Assembly: GCF_014219065.1 (NCBI RefSeq)
Contig: NZ_JACLGO010000001.1
Span: 124,001-188,000, forward strand
DNA: 64,000 nucleotides
Origin: Halopseudomonas xiamenensis
Lineage (GTDB): Bacteria; Pseudomonadota; Gammaproteobacteria; Pseudomonadales; Pseudomonadaceae
Direction: 5' to 3'
Position numbers and translations under genes: made by a program. Shown piece by piece: positions 25,844 to 35,319 of the stretch. Every line of letters begins with the position of its first letter. The stretch's first letter is position 1. The notes beneath the pieces were generated by a model. That model was not told where the DNA came from. It saw only the letters and a list, made by a program, of their open reading frames with translations, and did not search any database.

Positions 25844-26284
25844 ATGTCACTCAATCAGGTATTCGACATCGCCGGTTCCGGCATGAACGCACAGTCGCTG
25901 CGGCTGAACACCACCGCCAGCAACATCGCCAACGCTGAAACCGTGTCCAGCAGCATCGACCAGACCTACCGCGCCCGGCAGGCGGTGTTCGCCACCGTAT
26001 TCAATCAGCAGCAGGCGCTGGGCGGCTCGCTGTTCGCGCCCAATGACCAGGCCGGGAGCGGTGTGGAGGTGCTCGGTGTGGTGGAGTCCGATGCTGAGCT
26101 GCAGGCGCGTTACGAGCCGGATCATCCGATGGCCAACGAGGAGGGCTATGTGTACTACCCGAACGTCAACGTGGTCGAGGAGATGGCCAACATGATGGCT
26201 GCCTCGCGGGCCTACCAGACCAATGTGGAAATCATGAATACCGCCAAGACCATGCTGCAGCGCGTGCTGACGCTGGGCCAGTAA
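25844..26284 (+). CDS. flgC: Flagellar basal-body rod protein FlgC
   Basis: A proximal rod subunit. The 146-residue protein has the conserved N-terminus FDIAGSGMNAQSLRLNTTASNIANAET and the C-terminal rod/hook signature PNVNVVEEMANMMAASRAYQTNVEIMNTAKTM, the standard Flg rod-hook family pattern. It begins 2 bases after flgB and is followed by flgD after 12 bases. Confidence 0.96.
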   Translation: MSLNQVFDIAGSGMNAQSLRLNTTASNIANAETVSSSIDQTYRARQAVFATVFNQQQALGGSLFAPNDQAGSGVEVLGVVESDAELQARYEPDHPMANEEGYVYYPNVNVVEEMANMMAASRAYQTNVEIMNTAKTMLQRVLTLGQ

Positions 26285-26296
26285 GGGAGTGGGCAG

Positions 26297-26977
26297 ATGA
26301 GCACCAATATCAGCGTCGGCAATAGCCTGCTGGATGAATACAAGGTCGATCAGGGCCGCTTTGCCAAGGGCAGCGAGCTGGGCAAGAACGAGTTTCTCGA
26401 ATTGCTGGTCGCGCAGTTGAACAACCAGGACCCGCTGTCGCCCCAGGAAAATGGCGAATTCATCGCCCAGCTGGCGCAGTTCAGCACCGTCGAGGGTATC
26501 GAGAAGATGAACAGCACCATGGATTCCATGGTCAGCAGCTTCCAGTCATCCCAGGCGTTGCAGGCCTCATCGCTGGTCGGGCGCACCGTGGTCATACCGA
26601 CTGACCAGGCGATGGTCGACACGCAGAATGGCTTTACCGGTCAGCTGGCATTGCCGCAGGCCAGCGGGGCGGTGGTGGTGAATGTCTATGACGAGGCTGG
26701 CAGTGTGGTGTCCACCATCAACCTGGGCGCACTGGAGGCCGGTATCCGCGACTTCACCTGGGACGGCACCGATGCCAGCGGCAATGTCTTGCCGGCCGGC
26801 AAGTACGTATTCGAGGCGCAGGCCAGCATCGATGGCGAGACCAAGCAGCTGGCCACGTTGCTGCCGGCCAACGTCGATAGCGTGTCGCTGGGTGTCGGCC
26901 ATGGCGGTGAAATGGTTCTCAACCTGGCGGGCCTGGGCAGTATCGGCCTGTCTGAAGTTTTCTCTATCGGTAAGTAA
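26297..26977 (+). CDS. flgD: Flagellar hook assembly scaffold FlgD
   Basis: A transient cap that guides polymerisation of the FlgE hook and is later replaced by FlgK. The 226-residue protein has the export/cap N-terminal domain (LGKNEFLELLVAQLNNQDPLSPQENGEFIAQLAQFSTVEGIEKM). The FlgD Ig/Tudor-like C-terminal part follows (FTWDGTDASGNVLPAGKYVFEAQA). An AAGGGAG site lies before the ATG. Confidence 0.96.
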   Translation: MSTNISVGNSLLDEYKVDQGRFAKGSELGKNEFLELLVAQLNNQDPLSPQENGEFIAQLAQFSTVEGIEKMNSTMDSMVSSFQSSQALQASSLVGRTVVIPTDQAMVDTQNGFTGQLALPQASGAVVVNVYDEAGSVVSTINLGALEAGIRDFTWDGTDASGNVLPAGKYVFEAQASIDGETKQLATLLPANVDSVSLGVGHGGEMVLNLAGLGSIGLSEVFSIGK

Positions 26978-27011
26978 CGTCGTCCGACAAGCATAGAAGC
27001 AGGAGTCAATC

Positions 27012-28430
27012 ATGTCTTTCAATATCGGTCTCAGTGGTATCCGGGCGGCTTCCTCCGATCTGAATATCACCGGTAACAACATCGCCAACGCCAGCACCGT
27101 GGGCTTCAAGAGCTCCCGGGCGGAATTCGCCGATGTCTACGCGGCCTCCATCCTCGGTACCGGCAGCAATGCCCAGGGCAGCGGGGTAGTGCTGAACAAC
27201 GTCGCGCAGATCTTCACCCAGGGCAATATCAACTACACCGAGAACAGCCTGGACCTGGCGATCAACGGTAATGGCTTCTTTGTTACCAGCAACAACGGCG
27301 CGCTGAGCTATACCCGTGCCGGCTATTTCGGTACCGACCGCCAGGGCTATATCGTCAACAACAATGGCGAGCGCCTGCAGGGCTACGGCGTCAACGCGGT
27401 GACTGGCCGGATCAACGAAGGGGTGCCGACCGATCTGCGGGTGGATACCCGGGCGGCCAATCCGAACCGTACCAGCGAGGTCAGCTCCACGCTGAACCTG
27501 AACTCCACCAGCGTACGGCCGGTGGCGGCGCAGAATGTCTATGATTCGACCTTCGCCAGCGAGTACAGTACTTATATCACTGCCAATGCCGCTGATCCGG
27601 ATGCGCCAACTGAGGCCGAGATGGCCGCTGCCAGGGCCGCGGCTGAGCCCGCTGCGCTGAGTGCCTCGCGCGATGCCGCGCGCAATGGCTTCGACCCCTC
27701 GGATTCCTCCACCTACAACAGCTCCACCTCGGTCAACGTCTACGACAGCCTGGGTAATGCCCATGTCATGACCAAGTACTTCGTCAAGACCGACGCCAAT
27801 ACCTGGGATATGCATATCCTCATCGACGGCCGCAATCTCGATGGCGTGCTGGCCAATGATCCGAATTTCTCCAGCACTCCGCAGGAGCTGACCTTCAACA
27901 GCAGTGGCGCGCTGACCAGCGGGCAGGTCACCACTATCGACGGCTGGCAGCCGCTGGATGCCAACGGTCAGCCGGCTGGTGCGGAGTTGCAGACCCTGGC
28001 GCTGGATCTGACTGGTTCTTCCCAGTACTCCTCCAGCTTCGGTGTGACTGCGGTGGTGCAGGATGGCTACACCACCGGTGAGTTGGCCGGCCTGGAGATC
28101 GATGACCAGGGCATGCTGATTGCGCGCTATACCAACGGCCAGACCAGGACCCAGGGCCAGCTGGTGCTGGCCACCTTCGCCAACCAGCAGGGGCTCAAGC
28201 CGCTGGGCGATACCGCCTGGGCACAGTCCAGCGCCTCCGGTGAGCCGGTGATCGGTGTGCCGGGTAGTGGTACCCAGGGCTTGGTGCAGTCGGGTGCGCT
28301 GGAGCAGTCCAACGTCGACCTGTCGGAAATGCTGATCAACCTGATCGTTGCCCAGCGCAACTACCAGGCCAACGCCAAGACCATCCAGACCGAGGATGCG
28401 GTAACCCAGACCATCATCAACCTGCGCTGA
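27012..28430 (+). CDS. flgE: Flagellar hook protein FlgE
   Basis: The structural subunit of the hook. The 472-residue protein has the N-terminal D0 segment MSFNIGLSGIRAASSDLNITGNNIANASTVGFKSSRAEF, given here only as the start of that conserved region. A variable Ser/Thr/Asn-rich D1-D2 middle follows, with an Ala-rich insert near residue 195 (AEMAAARAAAEPAALS). The C-terminal hook signature contains NVDLSEMLINLIVAQRNYQANAKTI. It is the last gene before a strong stem-loop at 28655, so flgBCDE is one transcript. Confidence 0.94.
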   Translation: MSFNIGLSGIRAASSDLNITGNNIANASTVGFKSSRAEFADVYAASILGTGSNAQGSGVVLNNVAQIFTQGNINYTENSLDLAINGNGFFVTSNNGALSYTRAGYFGTDRQGYIVNNNGERLQGYGVNAVTGRINEGVPTDLRVDTRAANPNRTSEVSSTLNLNSTSVRPVAAQNVYDSTFASEYSTYITANAADPDAPTEAEMAAARAAAEPAALSASRDAARNGFDPSDSSTYNSSTSVNVYDSLGNAHVMTKYFVKTDANTWDMHILIDGRNLDGVLANDPNFSSTPQELTFNSSGALTSGQVTTIDGWQPLDANGQPAGAELQTLALDLTGSSQYSSSFGVTAVVQDGYTTGELAGLEIDDQGMLIARYTNGQTRTQGQLVLATFANQQGLKPLGDTAWAQSSASGEPVIGVPGSGTQGLVQSGALEQSNVDLSEMLINLIVAQRNYQANAKTIQTEDAVTQTIINLR

Positions 28431-28440
28431 TTCCAGGTTG

Positions 28441-28654
28441 GGAACGGGGTCTAGGGTTGTCGAGCGGCTCGGGCCGCGATCGGACCGGGTCACGTTGACC
28501 GGGTCGCGATCGACTCGACGACGCGATGGCTCAGGGGCCGTAGGCGTAGCGCGGGGGCGCTACACCCCCAGGGTGTTGCCTTTGGGTTGTCGAGCCCCTG
28601 CTCGACGACGCCGCGGCTCGGAGTTTGCCGACGTGCCGCGGACATGCCACACCC
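28441..28654. repeat. GC-rich non-coding repeat block between flgE and flgF
   Basis: The 411-base flgE-flgF gap carries no gene. GGGTTGTCGA occurs at 28454-28463 and 28584-28593, each followed by imperfect GAGC/GCTCG inverted repeats. The same decamer occurs at 25239-25248 in the cheR-flgB gap. CCCTTGCCGCT is also shared (25305-25315 and 28677-28687) in the same order. These look like degenerate copies of a dispersed element. Confidence 0.5.
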
Positions 28655-28704
28655 AAGGCGGCAACAGCGGCAAACACCCTTGCCGCTGTTGCCGCTTTCT
28701 CTTT
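28655..28704 (+). terminator. Strong stem-loop terminator of flgBCDE
   Basis: Sixteen perfect base pairs between 28658-28673 (GCGGCAACAGCGGCAA) and 28680-28695 (TTGCCGCTGTTGCCGC), loop ACACCC. The stem is extended by AA/TT pairs and followed by a pyrimidine run TTTCTCTTTT. It is 228 bases after the flgE stop and 55 before the flgF promoter. Confidence 0.75.
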
Positions 28705-28758
28705 TCCGTGTTTGCACAACTTATTGATTATATTGAATATATACTCCAATCTTTAAGT

Positions 28759-28775
28759 TGGCACGAACCCTGCTT
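28759..28775 (+). promoter_or_regulatory. Sigma-54 promoter of flgFGHIJKL
   Basis: TGGCAC (28759-28764) N5 CTGCTT, with GG (28760-28761) and GC (28772-28773) 12 bases apart. It is 67 bases before the flgF start. Confidence 0.9.
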
Positions 28776-28841
28776 GAATAACTCCGAGATCATTCAGAGC
28801 GGCAATTTCCTGTCGTCGGATTGCCGAAGCGGAGTCAGAGC

Positions 28842-29582
28842 GTGGACAAATCACTCTTCATTTCCATGAGCGGTGCCAGCCAGAACATGCTGGCCCAGCG
28901 CGCGCATGCCAACAATCTGGCCAACGTCGCCACTACCGGCTTTCGCCGGGATTTTGAACAGGCGCGCTCGATGCCGGTTTTTGGTGACAGTTTTCCGACG
29001 CGGGTCTATGCCATGACCGAACGCCCCGGTACCGACCTGTCCGCCGGCACTCTGCAGGAGACCGGGCGCGACCTGGATGTGGCGATCAATGGCGAGGGCT
29101 GGATCGCGGTGCAGGCACCCGATGGCAGCGAGGCCTATACCCGTGCCGGCAGCCTGAATATCGACGTGTTCGGCATCCTGCGTACCAGCGGCGGCCTGCC
29201 GGTGCTCGGCAACGCCGGGCCGATCGCGCTGCCGCCGGCGGACAAGGTGGAAATCGGCACTGACGGCACCATCAGCTTCCGCGCCCAGGGCGAGGCGCCG
29301 AACGTGCTGGCCGAGGTCGACCGGATCAAGCTGGTGCGACCGGTACAGGCCGACATGCGCAAGGGCGAAGACGGCCTGATGCGCATGCAGAGTGGCCTGG
29401 ACCAGCCGGCCGATGGTGCCGTGACCCTGGTTACCGGTTTTCTCGAGGGCAGCAACGTCAATGCGGTGGAGGAGATGACCGCGATGCTGTCGCTGGCGCG
29501 CCAGTTCGAGCTGCACGTGAAGATGATGCGCACCGCCGAAGAGAACGCCCAGACCACCAACAAGCTTTTGCAGATCAGCTGA
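28842..29582 (+). CDS. flgF: Flagellar proximal rod protein FlgF
   Basis: A rod subunit between FlgC and FlgG. The 246-residue product starts at a GTG (28842, MDKSLFISMSGASQNMLAQR) with GGAG at 28831-28834. A longer frame with an upstream start lacks a ribosome site and breaks family length. The conserved rod-protein D0 region (AHANNLANVATTGFRRDFEQ) and the C-terminal FLEGSNVNAVEEMTAMLSLARQFELHVKMM are present. It is the first gene of the flgFGHIJKL operon. Confidence 0.95.
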   Translation: MDKSLFISMSGASQNMLAQRAHANNLANVATTGFRRDFEQARSMPVFGDSFPTRVYAMTERPGTDLSAGTLQETGRDLDVAINGEGWIAVQAPDGSEAYTRAGSLNIDVFGILRTSGGLPVLGNAGPIALPPADKVEIGTDGTISFRAQGEAPNVLAEVDRIKLVRPVQADMRKGEDGLMRMQSGLDQPADGAVTLVTGFLEGSNVNAVEEMTAMLSLARQFELHVKMMRTAEENAQTTNKLLQIS

Positions 29583-29633
29583 TCAGCCCCTTTTTCCGCC
29601 AGCAGCCGTAGCTGACACGCGAGGAGAACGCAC

Positions 29634-30419
29634 ATGCACGCAGCACTTTGGGTAAGCAAGACCGGTCTGTCCGCCCAGGACACCATGCTCACCACGATTT
29701 CCAACAACCTGGCCAACGTCTCGACCACCGGCTTCAAGCGCGACCGTCCGGAATTCGAGGACCTGCTGTACCAGATCAAGCGTCAGCCCGGCGCGCAGAG
29801 CACCCAGGACACCCAATTACCGTCGGGCCTGCAGCTGGGCACCGGGGTGCGCATCGCCGGCACCCAGAAGATCTTCACCGCCGGCACCCTGCAGACCACC
29901 GAGCAGCCGCTGGACATGGCCATCAACGGCCGCGGCTTCTTCCAGATCCTGATGCCCGACGGCAACATCGGCTACACCCGTGACGGCAGCTTCCACTTGG
30001 ATTCCGACGGCCGCATCGTCACCTCCAACGGCTACCCGCTGGAGCCGGGCATCGACCTGCCGCAGGACGTGCAGACCTTCACCGTGGGTGAAGACGGCAC
30101 GGTATCGATCTCGGTGTTCGGTGATGCCGGGGTGCAGGAGCTGGGGGTGATCCAGACCGCCGATTTCATCAACCCGGCGGGGTTGCAGGCGATCGGCAGC
30201 AACCTGTTCCTGGAGACCGCTTCCAGTGGTGCGCCGCAGGTCGGCAACCCCGGTGAGAACGGCCTGGGCACGGTGCTGCAGAACACCCTGGAAAACTCCA
30301 ACGTCAGCGTGGTCGAGGAACTGGTGAACATGATCACCACCCAGCGCGCCTACGAGATGAACTCCAAGGTCATCTCCACCGCCGACCAGATGCTGCAATA
30401 CATCAGCCAGAACCTGTAA
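29634..30419 (+). CDS. flgG: Flagellar distal rod protein FlgG
   Basis: Forms the distal rod that passes through the L and P rings. The 261-residue length is standard. The N-terminus MHAALWVSKTGLSAQDTMLTTISNNLANVSTTGFKRDRPEF region and QIKRQPGAQSTQDTQLPSGL, the FlgG-specific segment, are present. So is the C-terminal ENSNVSVVEELVNMITTQRAYEMNSKVISTADQM. Its start follows an AGGAGA site 51 bases after flgF. Confidence 0.96.
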   Translation: MHAALWVSKTGLSAQDTMLTTISNNLANVSTTGFKRDRPEFEDLLYQIKRQPGAQSTQDTQLPSGLQLGTGVRIAGTQKIFTAGTLQTTEQPLDMAINGRGFFQILMPDGNIGYTRDGSFHLDSDGRIVTSNGYPLEPGIDLPQDVQTFTVGEDGTVSISVFGDAGVQELGVIQTADFINPAGLQAIGSNLFLETASSGAPQVGNPGENGLGTVLQNTLENSNVSVVEELVNMITTQRAYEMNSKVISTADQMLQYISQNL

Positions 30420-30444
30420 TTGACCGGTTCCCGGAGTGAATGAG

Positions 30445-31119
30445 ATGAAAGCCCTGCGTGCCACCCTGTTGCTGCTGTGCCTGGCCAGCCTGGCTGCCTG
30501 CGTACAGACCCCGCCCAAGCCTGATGACCCGGCCTACGCACCGGTGATGCCGCGTACGCCGGTACCGCAGGAACTGAACAATGGTGCCATCTACCAGGCG
30601 GGTTTCGAGATGCAGCTGTTCGATGACCGCAAGGCCAATCGGGTCGGTGATGTGATCACGGTGGTTCTCACCGAGCAGATGAGAGCGCAGAAGAAGGCCG
30701 AGAACGAAATCAGCAAGAGCAGCAATACCAGTATCGCCAACCCCATGCTGTTCGGTCGCAGCGGCATCGCCGGGATCAATACCGGCGTGGAATTGTCCGG
30801 CAGCCGTGGCTTCAACGGCGAGGCCGATGCCAACCAGAGCAACAGCCTGAGCGGCTCGATTACCGTCACTGTCGCCGATGTACTGCCCAACGGCCTGCTG
30901 GCGGTGCGCGGTGAGAAGTGGATCACGTTGAACAACGGCGATGAGCTGATCCGCCTGTCCGGCCTGATCCGCCCGGATGACGTTGGCTCCGACAACACCG
31001 TGCTGTCGACCCGGGTGGCCGATGCGCGCATCACCTATTCGGGTACTGGTGCCTTCGCCAACGCCAGCAAGCCCGGCTGGCTGAGCCAGTTCTTCATGAG
31101 CCCGGTGTGGCCGTTCTAA
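30445..31119 (+). CDS. flgH: Flagellar L-ring lipoprotein FlgH
   Basis: An outer-membrane ring subunit around the rod. From ATG 30445 (GGAG at 30433-30436) the product is 224 residues with a type II signal peptide and lipobox LAAC, lipidated Cys19. The body shows the family motifs [25 protein letters not shown] and [31 protein letters not shown]. The C-terminal [14 protein letters not shown] is typical of FlgH. Confidence 0.96.
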   Translation: MKALRATLLLLCLASLAACVQTPPKPDDPAYAPVMPRTPVPQELNNGAIYQAGFEMQLFDDRKANRVGDVITVVLTEQMRAQKKAENEISKSSNTSIANPMLFGRSGIAGINTGVELSGSRGFNGEADANQSNSLSGSITVTVADVLPNGLLAVRGEKWITLNNGDELIRLSGLIRPDDVGSDNTVLSTRVADARITYSGTGAFANASKPGWLSQFFMSPVWPF

Positions 31120-31131
31120 GGAGCATTGCCC

Positions 31132-32229
31132 ATGCGTACCCTGTTGATCTGTCTGTGCCTGGCCCTGCTCAGCCCGCTGGCCCAGGCCGAACGCCTGAAG
31201 GATATCGCCAGCATTGCCGGTATCCGCAGCAACCAGTTGATCGGCTATGGTCTGGTAGTGGGTCTGGACGGTTCGGGTGACCAGACCACCCAGACACCCT
31301 TCACCGTGCAGACCTTCAACAACATGCTGACCCAGTTCGGTATCACCGTACCGGAGGGCACCCGCATCCAGATGAAGAACGTCGCAGCGGTGGCCATCCA
31401 TGCCGACCTGCCGCCGTTCTCCAGCCCGGGGCAGACCATCGACATCACCGTATCCTCGATCGGCAACGCCAAGAGCCTGCGTGGCGGCAGCCTGCTGATG
31501 ACGCCGCTGAAGGGCATCGACGGCCAGGTCTACGCCATCGCCCAGGGTAACCTGGTGGTGGGCGGCTTCGGTGCCGAAGGTGCCGATGGCTCGCGCATCA
31601 CGGTCAACGTGCCCAGTGTTGGGCGCATCCCCAATGGCGCTACCGTGGAGCGCGCCGTGGCCAACCCCTTCGCCAGCAGCGATCACCTGGTGTTCAACCT
31701 CAATCGCCCGGACTTCACCACCGCCAAGCGCGTGGTCGACCAGATCAACGATACCTTCGGCCCGGACGTGGCCCAGGCGCTGAATGGCGGCTCCATTCGC
31801 GTGCGCGCGCCGCTGGACCCGAACCAGCGGGTCGATTACCTGGCCATGGTCGAGAACCTGCAGATAGAGCAGGGCAACGCCGCCGCCAAGGTGGTGATCA
31901 ATTCGCGTACCGGCACCATCGTCATCGGCCAGGACGTACGCGTGCAGCCGGCGGCGGTCACCCATGGCGGATTGACCGTGACCATCAGCGAGAACTACCA
32001 GGTCAGCCAGCCGGAGCCGTTCAGCGGTGGCCAGACGGTGGTCACGCCCAGTTCGCAGGTCAGTATCGAAGAGGGTGACGGTCGCATGTTCGTGTTCAAT
32101 CCCGGCGTATCGCTGGACGAGATAGTGCGCGCTGTGAACCAGGTGGGCGCAGCACCGGGTGACCTGATGGCCATCCTCGAAGCCCTGAAGCAGGCCGGCG
32201 CACTGAATGCCGACCTGGTTGTTATCTGA
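31132..32229 (+). CDS. flgI: Flagellar P-ring protein FlgI
   Basis: A periplasmic peptidoglycan-level ring subunit. From ATG 31132 (AAGGAG at 31118-31123) the protein is 365 residues with a Sec signal peptide cut after about AQA-ERLKD. Family blocks include [30 protein letters not shown] and the C-terminal [46 protein letters not shown] region. A TTG at 31126 in frame is less favoured. Its chaperone FlgA is encoded at 22.6 kb. Confidence 0.96.
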   Translation: MRTLLICLCLALLSPLAQAERLKDIASIAGIRSNQLIGYGLVVGLDGSGDQTTQTPFTVQTFNNMLTQFGITVPEGTRIQMKNVAAVAIHADLPPFSSPGQTIDITVSSIGNAKSLRGGSLLMTPLKGIDGQVYAIAQGNLVVGGFGAEGADGSRITVNVPSVGRIPNGATVERAVANPFASSDHLVFNLNRPDFTTAKRVVDQINDTFGPDVAQALNGGSIRVRAPLDPNQRVDYLAMVENLQIEQGNAAAKVVINSRTGTIVIGQDVRVQPAAVTHGGLTVTISENYQVSQPEPFSGGQTVVTPSSQVSIEEGDGRMFVFNPGVSLDEIVRAVNQVGAAPGDLMAILEALKQAGALNADLVVI

Positions 32230-32240
32230 GGAACACTGAC

Positions 32241-33332
32241 ATGAACAGTCCCAGTCTGAGCTACACCGACCTGAATGCCATGGCGCAGATGAAGGTCGCC
32301 AGCAAGGCCGACGACCCGGAGAACATGGAGCGCGTAGCTCGGCAGTTCGAGTCGCTGTTCCTGAATGTCATGGTCAAGAGCATGCGCGACGCCAACCAGG
32401 CGTTCGCCGAGGGCAATCCGCTGAACACGCCGCAGACGCGCTTCTACCAGGACATGTATGACAGCCAGCTGTCGGTGCACCTGGCGGAGAAGCAGGGCCT
32501 GGGGCTGGCCGATGTGATGCTGCGCCAGCTGTCACCGCAGAAGGTCGGGCCGAGTGTGGCTGCGGCGCCGACCACCGCGGCCGAGGGCAACGTCCGGCCC
32601 GACCATTCGGCGCTGCTGGCACGGCGCCGGCTGGCCCTGAGCTTCGGGCGTGGCGAGGTGACCCTCGGCGGGCCGGCGGCTGCACCGAGCCCGGTGGTCC
32701 GGGAATCACCTGCTGATACGGTCGCCAGCGTCGAGCCGTCGAGTAGCTGGCAGCCGCTGCGTGCCCTGCGGGCAGCCGCGCAGAGCAGCAGCTCTGCCGT
32801 GGCGTCGACCCAGGCCAAGACCCGCTTCGACAGTCCGGCGGAGTTTGCCGCCGCCATGCTGCCGATGGCCGAGAAGGCCGCGGCGCGCCTGGGCGTGGAC
32901 CCGCATTACCTGGTGGCCCAGGCGGCGCTGGAGACCGGCTGGGGCAAGTCGATCATTCGTGGCAGCGATGGCAGCAGCAGCCACAACCTGTTCGGCATCA
33001 AGACCCATGGCCAGTGGCAGGGTGATTCGGCCAATGTGCTGACCAGCGAATACCGCAACGGGGTGCGCCAGCAGGAGCGCGCAACCTTCCGCAGCTACGA
33101 ATCATACGAGCAGAGCTTCAATGACTACGTGGACTTTCTGCAGAGCAACGGCCGTTATCAGCAGGCGCTGAGCCGCACCGGCAATGCCGATGCCTTCTTC
33201 CGTGAGCTGCAGCAGGCCGGCTACGCCACTGATCCACGCTACGCCAGCAAGGTGTCGCAGATCGCCCGCAAGCTGATCAATGACAACGTGACCGCGTCGG
33301 TCGCCCAGACCACCACCGAAGGCAGGGCATAA
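32241..33332 (+). CDS. flgJ: Flagellar rod-cap/peptidoglycan hydrolase FlgJ
   Basis: A bifunctional scaffold: the N-terminal half caps the growing rod and the C-terminal half cuts peptidoglycan to let it through. The 363-residue protein has a rod-binding domain (about residues 20-100; ARQFESLFLNVMVKSMRDAN, FYQDMYDSQLSVHLAEKQGLGLAD) and a low-complexity Ala/Ser/Pro linker (about 105-190). The glucosaminidase/muramidase domain (about 200-345) carries VAQAALETGWGKS, whose Glu is the likely catalytic acid, then HNLFGIK and FRSYESYEQSFNDYVDFL. Confidence 0.95.
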   Translation: MNSPSLSYTDLNAMAQMKVASKADDPENMERVARQFESLFLNVMVKSMRDANQAFAEGNPLNTPQTRFYQDMYDSQLSVHLAEKQGLGLADVMLRQLSPQKVGPSVAAAPTTAAEGNVRPDHSALLARRRLALSFGRGEVTLGGPAAAPSPVVRESPADTVASVEPSSSWQPLRALRAAAQSSSSAVASTQAKTRFDSPAEFAAAMLPMAEKAAARLGVDPHYLVAQAALETGWGKSIIRGSDGSSSHNLFGIKTHGQWQGDSANVLTSEYRNGVRQQERATFRSYESYEQSFNDYVDFLQSNGRYQQALSRTGNADAFFRELQQAGYATDPRYASKVSQIARKLINDNVTASVAQTTTEGRA

Positions 33333-33334
33333 GC

Positions 33335-35305
33335 ATGGCGGATCTGTTCAGTATCGGTCTCAGCGGCCTGCGCGCGGCGCAGACCAACCTGTCAGTCACC
33401 GGGCAGAACATCACCAACGTCAACACCCCCGGCTACAGCCGGCAGACCGCGGTGCAGTCCACCAGCCCGGCCAGCTTCACCGGGGCCGGCTACATGGGCA
33501 GCGGCACCAAGGTGACCGACGTCCAGCGCATCTACAACCAGTTCCTGACCAACCAGGTGCGCACCACCACCTCGGCGGCGGCAGCCAACCTGGCCTACAA
33601 CGTCCAGATCGAGGAGCTGAACAGCACGCTTTCCAGTACCGCTTCGGGCATCACCACCGGTCTGCAGAGCTACTTCGACGCCCTGCAGACTGCCATCGAG
33701 GACCCGGCCAGCCTGCCGGCGCGGCAGCTGTTCCTGTCCGAGGCCGAAGGCCTGGCCGGGCGCTTCAACTCGGTACACCAGCAGCTGTCGACGCAGAACC
33801 GCTTCATCAACCAGCAGATGACCACGGTAGCCCAGCAGGTGACCCGCCTGGCCCAGTCGGTGGCCGGCTACAACGATGCGATTGCCAAGGCCGCAGCCAA
33901 TGGCGCGGCGCCCAACGACCTGCTGGACGCACGCGACGAAGCCATTCGCCAGCTCAGCGAGTACGTCGGCGTCACCGTGGTCAACCAGGACGACCACAGT
34001 ATCAACCTGTTCATCGGCTCCGGACAGCCGCTGGTGGTCGGCAAGGAGGCTTCCATCCTGCAGGCCAAGCCCGGTCTGTCGGACCCAGCACGGCTGGATA
34101 TCCAGTTGGTCAGTGGCAACTCGGCGCAGGATGTCACCGGCCTGATCAGCGGCGGGGAGCTGGGTGGCCTGCTGCGCTACCGCGATGATGTGCTGGACCA
34201 GGCGTTCAATGCGCTGGGGCGCATGTCGCTGGCGCTGGCCAATGAGTTCAACCAGCAACTGAACAAGGGGCTGGATCTGAACGGGCAGGTCGGCAGCGAC
34301 CTGTTCGGAGACATCAACAGTCCCGAATACATGGAACTGCGCAGCCGTGGCCGCGACGGCAATCGCTCGGAGTCTTCGCTGGATGTACGCATTGCCGATA
34401 CCTCGACGCTGAGCACCTCGGATTACGAGCTGACCTTTACCAGCGATACCGAGTTCACCGTGCGCCGGGTCAATGATAACCGGGTGCTTGGCCCCTTCGA
34501 CCTGAACGCCGCGGAAGGTGAGCCTGGCTATGCCATGTTCGACGGCCTGGATCTGACTGGCCAGACCGGCAACTACCTGGCCGGCGACCGCTATCTGCTG
34601 ACGCCGACCCGCTCGGCTGCCCAGGGCCTGTCGGTGGTGATGACCGAGCCGCAGCAACTGGCCTTCGCCTCGCCCATGGCCGCCGAGGCCAGCCTTGATA
34701 ATCGCGGTACCGGTAAAGTCAGCCAGCCGCTGTTGACCGATGGCCCGCAACCGCTGGACCTGGCCACGTTGCAGGGTCTGGGCGTCGAATTCAGCTATGC
34801 CGACAATGGCGATGGTACCGGGGTGCTGACCAGCACCAACCCGCCGCTGAGCATCGATGTCACCCTTGGCCAGCCGTTCAGTTGGGAGGTCAATGGCCAC
34901 AGTTTCAGCATGACCCTGTCCGGCAAACCGCTGGACGGCGATACCTTCTCAGTCGGTTTCAATGAGGGCGGGGTGGCCGACAACCGTAACGCGCTGGCGC
35001 TAGCCGGGCTGCAGAACAAGCAGGTACTGGGGCAGGGCGAGGGCGCGCGGGGCTTTTCGCTGCTCGACGGCTATGGTGACCTGGTGCAGCGGGTGGCGAC
35101 CTTTACCGCGCAGTCGCGCACCGAGACCGAGGCCAACATGGCGATGCTGACCCAGGCGACCAACAACCGCAACTCGGTCTCGGCGGTCAACCTCGACGAG
35201 GAGGCGGCCAGCCTGATCCAGTTCGAGCAGTACTACAATGCCTCGGCGCAGATCATTCAAGTGGCGCGCACCGTGTTCGATACATTGATCAGCAGCATGC
35301 GCTGA
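33335..35305 (+). CDS. flgK: Flagellar hook-associated protein 1 FlgK
   Basis: A hook-filament junction protein next to the hook. The 656-residue protein has the D0 start MADLFSIGLSGLRAAQTNLSV and the motif VTGQNITNVNTPGYSRQTAV. A long helical D1 and a variable central part with Thr/Asp-rich strands follow. The C-terminal helix contains NLDEEAASLIQFEQYYNASAQIIQVARTVFDTLI, the FlgK signature. It begins 2 bases after flgJ. Its export chaperone FlgN is in the window. Confidence 0.95.
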   Translation: MADLFSIGLSGLRAAQTNLSVTGQNITNVNTPGYSRQTAVQSTSPASFTGAGYMGSGTKVTDVQRIYNQFLTNQVRTTTSAAAANLAYNVQIEELNSTLSSTASGITTGLQSYFDALQTAIEDPASLPARQLFLSEAEGLAGRFNSVHQQLSTQNRFINQQMTTVAQQVTRLAQSVAGYNDAIAKAAANGAAPNDLLDARDEAIRQLSEYVGVTVVNQDDHSINLFIGSGQPLVVGKEASILQAKPGLSDPARLDIQLVSGNSAQDVTGLISGGELGGLLRYRDDVLDQAFNALGRMSLALANEFNQQLNKGLDLNGQVGSDLFGDINSPEYMELRSRGRDGNRSESSLDVRIADTSTLSTSDYELTFTSDTEFTVRRVNDNRVLGPFDLNAAEGEPGYAMFDGLDLTGQTGNYLAGDRYLLTPTRSAAQGLSVVMTEPQQLAFASPMAAEASLDNRGTGKVSQPLLTDGPQPLDLATLQGLGVEFSYADNGDGTGVLTSTNPPLSIDVTLGQPFSWEVNGHSFSMTLSGKPLDGDTFSVGFNEGGVADNRNALALAGLQNKQVLGQGEGARGFSLLDGYGDLVQRVATFTAQSRTETEANMAMLTQATNNRNSVSAVNLDEEAASLIQFEQYYNASAQIIQVARTVFDTLISSMR

Positions 35306-35319
35306 CAGGACTGACAATC

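Noticed and set aside
27006-34900. Very long antisense frames in the flagellar genes (495, 520 and 502 codons on the minus strand)
   Set aside because: They mirror flgE, flgH/flgI and flgK in codon-biased GC-rich DNA, are rich in His, Gln and Arg with no recognisable domain, and lack their own ribosome sites.
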